NCBI GenBank assembly: GCA_002470185.1
Contig: DKNG01000128.1
Coordinates: 1-6,823 of the forward strand
Source of the DNA: Arcobacter sp. UBA7394
GTDB lineage: Bacteria > Campylobacterota > Campylobacteria > Campylobacterales > Arcobacteraceae
Direction of reading: 5' to 3'
Length of the DNA stretch: 6,823 nucleotides
The position numbers and the translations under genes are program-made. Below, piece by piece: positions 1-4,937 of the stretch. The number at the start of each line of letters is the position of its first letter. Within the stretch, counting starts at the first letter, position 1. The notes beneath the pieces were generated by a model that saw only the letters and a program-made list of their open reading frames with translations, did no database searches and was not told the origin of the DNA.

Positions 1-145
1 CACTTGGGTAATGATATATGCTATAAGTGCAAATAAGTTTTTTGATAGATTTCAAAGTAATGCTTCATATATTAATAAATTTGGTGGAGGTGCATTGATA
101 GGTGCATCAGGATTTTTGGCTATGTCATCAAAGAGTGGGAATTAA
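1..145 (+). CDS. LysE/RhtB-family amino-acid exporter, C-terminal fragment
   Basis: The 5' end is cut off by the window edge. The frame starting at base 2 encodes 47 residues and ends with TAA at 143-145. The peptide has a hydrophobic segment (TWVMIYAISANKFF), a short basic linker, and a final hydrophobic helix (FGGGALIGASGFLAMSSK). A linker followed by a glycine-rich last membrane helix is the usual ending of LysE/RhtB exporters, inner-membrane proteins of about 200 residues that expel amino acids such as lysine, homoserine or threonine. The substrate cannot be told from this fragment. The gene converges on rnpB, and its stop codon lies inside the A-run that is the T-tract of rnpB on the other strand. 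The family call rests on a short stretch, so another small multi-helix transporter is possible. That a membrane protein ends here is fairly sure. Confidence 0.7.
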   Translation, partial: TWVMIYAISANKFFDRFQSNASYINKFGGGALIGASGFLAMSSKSGN

Positions 146-149
146 AAAA
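144..149 (-). terminator. T-tract at the 3' end of rnpB
   Basis: On the minus strand, six T follow directly after the 3' strand of RNase P helix P1 (GGCTTACC then TTTTTT). I see no separate local hairpin between the conserved CGGCUUAU motif and the T-run. Either the long-range P1 helix serves as the terminator stem, or the run marks an end that is then trimmed. The same bases read as A on the plus strand and supply part of the TAA stop (143-145) of the exporter gene. Confidence 0.5.
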
Positions 150-473
150 GGTAAGCCAATAAGCCGAGTTTTGTTTTTAAGACGATAATTTATCTAGTTA
201 GCAAATTACTTAGCTAATCTTGCGAAGACCAAAAAACGTGAAGTTTAATACCAGGTCTTCTTGCTGCGGGTTGGGTTTACATAGCACCTAATATTGCTAA
301 AAGGTCTGGGGAGCTCTTACCTCTCCGTTTCACCATCACCAGTAAACTGGCTGTATACTTTCTGTTGCACTGTCCCTTAGGTTACCCTAGCCATTCTCTA
401 AATGGAACCCTACTTCACTGCAGCCCGGACTTTCCTCTTGAACAAGAGTTCAAGCTATCATCTGGCTTACCTT
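147..473 (-). ncRNA. rnpB: RNase P RNA, bacterial type A-like
   Basis: This is the catalytic RNA of RNase P, which with the RnpA protein removes 5' leaders from pre-tRNAs. Read on the minus strand it carries the family's conserved blocks in order: GAGGAAAGTCCGGGCT (P4 5' strand, 422-437), GACAGTGCAACAGAAAG, GGTGAAACGG then GGTAAGAGCTC, GTAAACCC then GCAGCAAG, CTAGATAAATTATCG, and AACTCGGCTTAT (P4 3' strand, near 160-171). The ends are set by P1: AAGGTAAGCCA (463-473) pairs over 11 bp with its complement at 148-158. Other stems I can fold are P3 (437-443 with 448-454, four-base loop), P9 with a GTAA tetraloop, P12 (CCAG-TTTA-CTGG), P15 (254-260 with 224-230) and P18 (TTAGCTAA-GTAA-TTTGCTAA, one U-U mismatch). 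A GGT at 250-252 in the P15 loop is a candidate for binding the tRNA CCA end. At about 327 nt it is shorter than the E. coli RNA (377 nt), with reduced P3, P12 and P15-17 arms. Confidence 0.96.
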
Positions 474-479
474 GGCGGA

Positions 480-485
480 ATTATA
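480..485 (-). promoter_or_regulatory. -10 box of the rnpB promoter
   Basis: A perfect TATAAT on the minus strand lies 6 nt upstream of A473, which is also the first base of the 11-bp P1 helix. The promoter position and the RNA fold therefore give the same 5' end independently. There is no recognisable -35 box, as is normal for housekeeping promoters in Campylobacterota. Where a -35 would sit (about 503-508) lies the stop codon of lolA, so the promoter occupies the short lolA-rnpB gap and touches the end of lolA. Confidence 0.75.
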
Positions 486-487
486 GC

Positions 488-506
488 TAAAGTTTCTTAA
501 ACTTTA
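488..506. repeat. Short AT-rich palindrome between lolA and rnpB
   Basis: TAAAGTTT (488-495) and AAACTTTA (499-506) form a perfect 8-bp inverted repeat around a 3-base loop (CTT). The right arm contains the lolA stop codon (504-506). It sits immediately upstream of the rnpB -10 box. As a lolA terminator it would be weak, with one G-C pair and no T-run following on the minus strand. It may protect the lolA mRNA end, act as an AT-rich upstream element for rnpB, or be chance in AT-rich DNA. Confidence 0.35.
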
Positions 507-1037
507 TTTTCTTATTATGTCATAATAATCTGGTGCAGAAAATTTGAATACAGAATCATCAATTTCATTATTTTCTATAGAGTTTTCAAAGTTTATTTCT
601 ACAGAGTTTTCTAGTTTATCTTTATATGATATTTTTGAGATTTTACTAGTTTCGTTTGAAACTTCTATAATATAGTCTGTATTATCGATATTTGTTAAGT
701 ACTTATTCTTTTCAATCTCTTTTGCACTTTGTAGAAGTTTGATAATATTGATTTCACTTTGTAACTCAGTATAAATAGCTTGTTCTAATTCCGGTTCATC
801 AATAATTGCAAAATTATTTAAAACATATACATTTTTTTCAATTGGTGTTTTATATTTCCACAGAATTTTTCCTGTATTCTTAATAAAAACATCACCTTTA
901 TATTCAATAGTTTTTCCAGAAGACGACTCAATAATTTGAGTAAATTGTGCCTTAAAAGTTTCTAGTTTTTTTATATCTACAGCTGCGTTTGAAAGTCCTA
1001 AAAAACATAATAGTGACAATAAAATTTTATAAAACAT
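504..1037 (-). CDS. lolA: Periplasmic outer-membrane lipoprotein carrier LolA
   Basis: LolA accepts lipoproteins released from the inner membrane by the LolC/E-D transporter and ferries them across the periplasm to the outer membrane. The 177-residue product starts with a typical signal peptide: MFYK, a hydrophobic core LLSLLCFLGL, then SNA with likely cleavage after A18. This leaves a mature protein of about 159 residues. The family pattern follows: LETFKAQFTQ (25-34), YKGDVFIK (46-53), then ILWKYKTPIEKNVYVLNN (58-75), the first strands of the open LolA beta-barrel. The C-terminal part is divergent and acidic, and the protein is shorter than E. coli LolA (182 mature residues). The position of E. 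coli Arg43 (KRP) appears to align with Asn54 (KNTG). The ATG is supported by AAAGG 7 nt upstream (1045-1049). The gene is divergent from secA and co-directional with rnpB, which has its own promoter. The carrier family is clear; exact partners are inferred. Confidence 0.9.
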   Translation of the reverse strand: MFYKILLSLLCFLGLSNAAVDIKKLETFKAQFTQIIESSSGKTIEYKGDVFIKNTGKILWKYKTPIEKNVYVLNNFAIIDEPELEQAIYTELQSEINIIKLLQSAKEIEKNKYLTNIDNTDYIIEVSNETSKISKISYKDKLENSVEINFENSIENNEIDDSVFKFSAPDYYDIIRK

Positions 1038-1044
1038 ATTTTAA

Positions 1045-1049
1045 CCTTT
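1045..1049 (-). promoter_or_regulatory. Ribosome binding site of lolA
   Basis: AAAGG on the minus strand lies 7 nt before the lolA ATG (1035-1037) and fixes that start. Its complement forms part of the T/C-rich stretch just upstream of the secA -10 box, so the same bases sit in the secA promoter region. Confidence 0.6.
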
Positions 1050-1056
1050 ATTTCTA

Positions 1057-1062
1057 TATAAT
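1057..1062 (+). promoter_or_regulatory. -10 box of the secA promoter
   Basis: A perfect TATAAT on the plus strand is preceded by a T-rich stretch (TTTATTTCTA) and has no -35 box. Initiation about 7 nt downstream, near 1069, would give a leader of about 26 nt before the secA ATG. The predicted start lies next to the opposing lolA -10 box. Confidence 0.6.
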
Positions 1063-1069
1063 CTATCCG

Positions 1070-1075
1070 ATTATA
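1070..1075 (-). promoter_or_regulatory. Extended -10 promoter of lolA
   Basis: On the minus strand, TTTTTGT leads straight into TATAAT. This gives both the TG extended -10 motif and the T-rich upstream run typical of Campylobacterota housekeeping promoters. A start near 1063 would give a leader of about 26 nt. The T-rich run is the complement of the A-rich ribosome-binding region of secA. Confidence 0.65.
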
Positions 1076-1080
1076 ACAAA

Positions 1081-1085
1081 AAGGA
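1081..1085 (+). promoter_or_regulatory. Ribosome binding site of secA
   Basis: AAGGA lies 9 nt before the secA ATG (1095-1097). It overlaps, on the opposite strand, the bases just upstream of the lolA extended -10 box. Confidence 0.6.
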
Positions 1086-1094
1086 ATTAATTTT

Positions 1095-3713
1095 ATGTTT
1101 AATGTTTTTTCAATGGTTTTTGGAACTAGAAATGATAGAGAAGTAAAACAATATAGAAAAAGAGCTCAAGCTATTAATGCCTTAGAAAAACAATATGAAG
1201 CTATGAGTGATGAAGAACTACAAGACAGTTTTGCGAAATTAAAAGATCAAGTTCAAAAAGACGAACTTACGCTTGATGCTGCGTTAAATGATGCATTTGC
1301 TATGACAAGAGAAGCGAGTAAAAGAACTCTTAACATGAGACCTTATGATGTACAGTTGATTGGTGCAATGGTACTTCATGAAGGAAGAATTGCAGAAATG
1401 AAAACAGGTGAAGGTAAAACTTTAGTTGGTTCATTAGCTGTATCTCTTAACGCTCTTGGTGGAAAAGGTGTACACGTAGTAACAGTAAATGATTATCTTG
1501 CATCTAGAGATGCTACTGAATTAGAACCATTATATAACTTCTTAGGTTATAGTGTTGGTGCAATTACAGGTGAGCATAGAGACGATGATGTAAGAAGAGA
1601 GCAGTATGCTGCTGATATTACTTACGGTACGAATAATGAATTTGGTTTTGATTATCTAAGAGATAATATGACTTTAGACATAACTGAAAAAGTACAAAGA
1701 GAACATAACTTTGTAATCGTTGATGAAGTGGATTCAATTTTAATTGATGAAGCAAGAACTCCTTTAATTATTAGTGGACCAACAAATCATAAGAACTCTA
1801 ACTATGTAAAAGCACATGAGATTGCTATAGGCTTAGAAAGAGGTGAAATTATTGAACCAAAAGATCCTTCTGAAAAAACACAAACTACTGGAGACTTCAC
1901 AGTAGATGAAAAAAACAAATCTGTTTTATTAACAGAACAAGGTATTGAAAAAGCTGAGAAATTATTCGATGTTGATAATCTATACTCTTTAGAGAATGCA
2001 ATGCTTTCTCATAACTTAGACCAAGCACTTAAAGCAAACTACATTTTTGAAAATGACGTTGATTACGTTGTAAAAGACAATGAAGTAATTATCGTTGATG
2101 AATTTACAGGTAGATTAAGTGAAGGTAGAAGATTTAGTGAGGGACTACACCAAGCACTTGAAGCAAAAGAAGGCGTTGCTATTCAAGATGAATCTCAAAC
2201 ATTAGCAGATATTACATTCCAAAACTACTTTAGAATGTATAACAACCTTGCAGGTATGACAGGTACTGCTCAAACAGAAGCAACAGAATTTGCTGAAATT
2301 TATAGTTTAGACGTTGTATCAATTCCTACAAATGTTCAAATTAAAAGAAATGATAAAAATGACCTTATTTACAAAAGTGAAAGAGAGAAATTTGAAGCTG
2401 TATGTAACAGAATCAAAGAATTCCACGAAAAAGGTCAACCAGTATTAGTAGGAACTGCTTCAATTGAAAAATCAGAAGCATTACACAAAATCCTAAAAGA
2501 CAAAAAAATTCCTCATACAGTGTTAAATGCAAAACAACACGAAAAAGAAGGTAAGATTATTCAAGATGCAGGTCAAAAAGGTGCAGTAACAATTGCAACT
2601 AATATGGCAGGTCGTGGAGTTGATATTAAATTAACTCAAGAAATCTTAGACCTAGGTGGATTAGCTATTCTTGGTACTGAAAGACACGAATCAAGAAGAA
2701 TTGATAACCAGTTAAGAGGTAGAGCCGGAAGACAAGGTGATGTTGGGGAATCTCAATTCTTCTTATCTTTAGAAGACAACTTATTAAGAATCTTTGGTTC
2801 TGATAAAATTGCTGGAATTATGGAAAGATTAGGTATTGAAGAAGGTGAACATATCGAATCTAAAATGGTTACAAGAGCTGTTGAGAATGCACAGAAAAAA
2901 GTGGAAGCAATGCACTTTGAATCTAGAAAACACTTACTTGAGTATGATGATGTTGCAAACCAACAAAGAAAAGTAATCTACAACTTTAGAAATGACTTAT
3001 TAAGACCTGATTACAATATTGAAGCAAAATTAGATGAAAATAGAGAAGAGTATATTCTTGATTTATTATCTAATGCAGAAATTATTAATGGTATGCCAGT
3101 TGAAGATTTCAACTATGATCATATTATTGCAAAATTCAAAGAAGAATTACATTTAGTAGTTACTTTAGAAGATATTACTTCTGAATCTTATGAAGAATTA
3201 GAAGAAAAATTAATTTCAATTATCAAAGAAGTATATGAGAAAAAAATGTCAGTTGCTGCTCCTGAGCAAAAATCTGAAATTGAAAGAATTCTTTACTTAC
3301 AAATTTTAGATAATGCATGGAGAGAACACTTATACTCTATGGATACACTAAAAACAGGAATTGGGCTTAGAGGTTATAACCAAAAAGATCCACTTGTTGA
3401 GTACAAAAAAGAATCATATAATATGTTCATTGAATTAATTTCAAATATTAAAACTGAAATTATCAAAGTATTATTTACAGTACAACTACAAAGTAATGAA
3501 GATACACAAAAAGAACAAGAAGCTTTAGAAAAAATGAAAGAAAAAATGGAAGAAGCTAATGAAGGTGCTATTACTAATGTAGAAGAACAAGAAATTCTTG
3601 CAGCTGAGAAAAAGATTGCTAGAAACGATCCTTGTCCTTGTGGTTCTGGAAAGAAATACAAGCAATGTCATGGAAAAAGCGGACCTAAAAGAGGTTTAGC
3701 AGCAGGGAACTAA
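1095..3713 (+). CDS. secA: Preprotein translocase ATPase SecA
   Basis: SecA is the ATP-driven motor that pushes unfolded preproteins through the SecYEG channel of the inner membrane. The 872-residue product is full length for the family (901 in E. coli). The DEAD-type motor is intact: Walker A MKTGEGKT (102-109), Walker [16 protein letters not shown] (209-223), [12 protein letters not shown] (502-513), and the arginine-finger motif GRAGRQGD (542-549). The preprotein cross-linking domain lies between about 225 and 375. The helical scaffold and two-helix-finger region covers about 610-790, with the conserved [24 protein letters not shown] near 738-761. After a charged Glu/Lys-rich linker (800-840), the C-terminus carries a complete zinc motif [13 protein letters not shown] (847-859: C847, C849, C858, H859), which in other bacteria binds SecB and lipids. 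The ATG has a good ribosome binding site and the expected [14 protein letters not shown] N-terminus. The downstream permease gene follows after one base, so the two are probably co-transcribed. Confidence 0.99.
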   Translation: MFNVFSMVFGTRNDREVKQYRKRAQAINALEKQYEAMSDEELQDSFAKLKDQVQKDELTLDAALNDAFAMTREASKRTLNMRPYDVQLIGAMVLHEGRIAEMKTGEGKTLVGSLAVSLNALGGKGVHVVTVNDYLASRDATELEPLYNFLGYSVGAITGEHRDDDVRREQYAADITYGTNNEFGFDYLRDNMTLDITEKVQREHNFVIVDEVDSILIDEARTPLIISGPTNHKNSNYVKAHEIAIGLERGEIIEPKDPSEKTQTTGDFTVDEKNKSVLLTEQGIEKAEKLFDVDNLYSLENAMLSHNLDQALKANYIFENDVDYVVKDNEVIIVDEFTGRLSEGRRFSEGLHQALEAKEGVAIQDESQTLADITFQNYFRMYNNLAGMTGTAQTEATEFAEIYSLDVVSIPTNVQIKRNDKNDLIYKSEREKFEAVCNRIKEFHEKGQPVLVGTASIEKSEALHKILKDKKIPHTVLNAKQHEKEGKIIQDAGQKGAVTIATNMAGRGVDIKLTQEILDLGGLAILGTERHESRRIDNQLRGRAGRQGDVGESQFFLSLEDNLLRIFGSDKIAGIMERLGIEEGEHIESKMVTRAVENAQKKVEAMHFESRKHLLEYDDVANQQRKVIYNFRNDLLRPDYNIEAKLDENREEYILDLLSNAEIINGMPVEDFNYDHIIAKFKEELHLVVTLEDITSESYEELEEKLISIIKEVYEKKMSVAAPEQKSEIERILYLQILDNAWREHLYSMDTLKTGIGLRGYNQKDPLVEYKKESYNMFIELISNIKTEIIKVLFTVQLQSNEDTQKEQEALEKMKEKMEEANEGAITNVEEQEILAAEKKIARNDPCPCGSGKKYKQCHGKSGPKRGLAAGN
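3704..3708 (+). promoter_or_regulatory. Ribosome binding site supporting the TTG start of the lolC-like gene
   Basis: AGGGA within the last codons of secA lies 6 nt before TTG at 3715-3717. It is the only good Shine-Dalgarno match near this junction, and it decides in favour of TTG over later ATG codons, which would delete the first membrane helix. Because it lies inside secA, ribosomes ending secA translation pass over it, which favours translational coupling. Confidence 0.6.
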
Positions 3714-3714
3714 T

Positions 3715-4920
3715 TTGAATAAAAAATTAGTTAATTTCATCGTAAAAAAATATTTACGATTTGACAAAAAAAACCCTTTTATATCTATAAGTGCCATCTT
3801 GGCATTTGTAGGTGTTTCTATTGGAGTTATGGTTTTAATCCTTTCAATGGCTATTATGAATGGAACAGCTAAAGAGTTTGAAAAGAAACTTTTTACAATG
3901 AACTACCCTCTTACAATTTATTCTAAATTTAAAAACTCAATTGATGAATCTGTATTAACTACAATTCAAGAGAAATATCCACATTTACAATTTTCACCAT
4001 ATATTTCATCACAAGCAATTATTCAAAGTGGTGATTCAATGAGTGGGGGTATGATTTTTGGTATTATTCCTCAAAAAGAAGCTGCTATAAACTCTATTTA
4101 TAAAGAGTCTTTAGGAGATTTAAAATTAAGAAAATACGATATTATAACTGGTGCTGGAATATCTGATAAACTATATTTAAATGCTGGAACTAAAGCTACA
4201 TTATACTTTACAGATTTGAACCCTACTGGGTTTTCTATGATTCCTAAGATGAAAAGATTTACATACAAAAACTCTTTTAAATCAGGACTTAATGCCTATG
4301 ATAAAGCATATATGTATACATCTATTGAAGCTTTAAGAACACTTCTTAAAAGACCTGATAATAGTTATGATGGAATACATGTATATTCAGAAGATGCCTT
4401 TGAAGATATTAAACAATTAAGAGAAGACCTAAAAGGCACAGGTGCTGGTGTTATTGGTTGGTGGCAACAAAATGGTAATTTCTTTGCCGCAATGAAAATG
4501 GAAAAAACAGCCCTTTTTATTGTTTTAATGCTTATTATTCTTGTGGCATCACTTAATATTATCTCTTCACTACTTATGACAGTAATGAGCAGAAGAAAAG
4601 AAATAGCCCTACTTTTATCAATGGGTGCTAGTGTAAAAGAGATTAAATCAATCTTCTTAAGACTTGGTACTATTATTGGATTCTCTGGAATATTCTGTGG
4701 AGTAATTCTAGGATTTATTGGATATTGGATTTTAGATACATTTGATATTGTATCTTTACCTGCTGATGTATATGGTACTGCTAAATTACCATTAGATCTA
4801 TCTAGTACGGACTTTATATCTATAATTATAGGTGCAGTTGTTATTGTACTTTTATCTTCGTTTTATCCAGCATCAAGAGCAACAAAAATTGATGTTATTG
4901 ATGTACTTAGAAATGAATAA
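3715..4920 (+). CDS. LolC/LolE-type lipoprotein-releasing permease (FtsX/MacB fold)
   Basis: This is the membrane subunit of the ABC-type machine that extracts lipoproteins from the inner membrane and passes them to LolA; the ATPase LolD is not in the window. The 401-residue product matches LolC/E in length and layout. Membrane helix 1 (about 24-47) is followed by SMAIMNG (44-50). A periplasmic domain (50-260) comes next, then helices at about 264-291, 314-341 and 365-383. Family signatures include MKMEKTALF and LNIISSLLMTVMSRRKEIALLLSMGAS around 260-306, and YPASRATKIDVIDVLR at 384-399. The loop LNPTGFSMIPKMKRFT (168-183) matches the Pro/Gly-containing Hook region that docks LolA in E. coli LolC (SPMGQVPSQRLF). 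The start is TTG, one base after the secA stop. Sequence alone does not tell LolC from LolE; a single protein may serve both roles as a homodimer, as in bacteria with LolF. No symbol is given for that reason. Confidence 0.9.
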   Translation: MNKKLVNFIVKKYLRFDKKNPFISISAILAFVGVSIGVMVLILSMAIMNGTAKEFEKKLFTMNYPLTIYSKFKNSIDESVLTTIQEKYPHLQFSPYISSQAIIQSGDSMSGGMIFGIIPQKEAAINSIYKESLGDLKLRKYDIITGAGISDKLYLNAGTKATLYFTDLNPTGFSMIPKMKRFTYKNSFKSGLNAYDKAYMYTSIEALRTLLKRPDNSYDGIHVYSEDAFEDIKQLREDLKGTGAGVIGWWQQNGNFFAAMKMEKTALFIVLMLIILVASLNIISSLLMTVMSRRKEIALLLSMGASVKEIKSIFLRLGTIIGFSGIFCGVILGFIGYWILDTFDIVSLPADVYGTAKLPLDLSSTDFISIIIGAVVIVLLSSFYPASRATKIDVIDVLRNE

Positions 4921-4937
4921 GTCTTAATTGACTTATT
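4916..4937. terminator. Bidirectional hairpin between convergent genes
   Basis: AATAAGTC (4916-4923) and GACTTATT (4930-4937) form a perfect 8-bp stem with a 6-base loop TTAATT. The stem contains the TAA stop of the permease gene (4918-4920) and reaches the first base of the kinase stop (4937-4939). Downstream on the plus strand the DNA is T-rich (TATTTCTTATTT), less so on the minus strand. With only two G-C pairs it is a weak terminator, but its exact placement in the 16-bp gap supports the role. Confidence 0.55.

Noticed and set aside
150..171. Repeated GGCTTA on the minus strand as a repeat element
   Set aside because: The two copies are explained by the conserved CGGCUUAU motif of RNase P RNA followed by the P1 strand.
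146..503. A small protein gene in the stretch between the exporter and lolA
   Set aside because: The stretch is filled by RNase P RNA and its promoter, and no frame with a ribosome binding site stood out.
3374..3661. Open frame of 95 codons on the minus strand inside secA
   Set aside because: It is wholly antisense to the conserved C-terminal end of secA. Its Ser/Cys/Phe-rich product is what the complement of Glu/Lys-rich coding DNA gives, and I see no family match.
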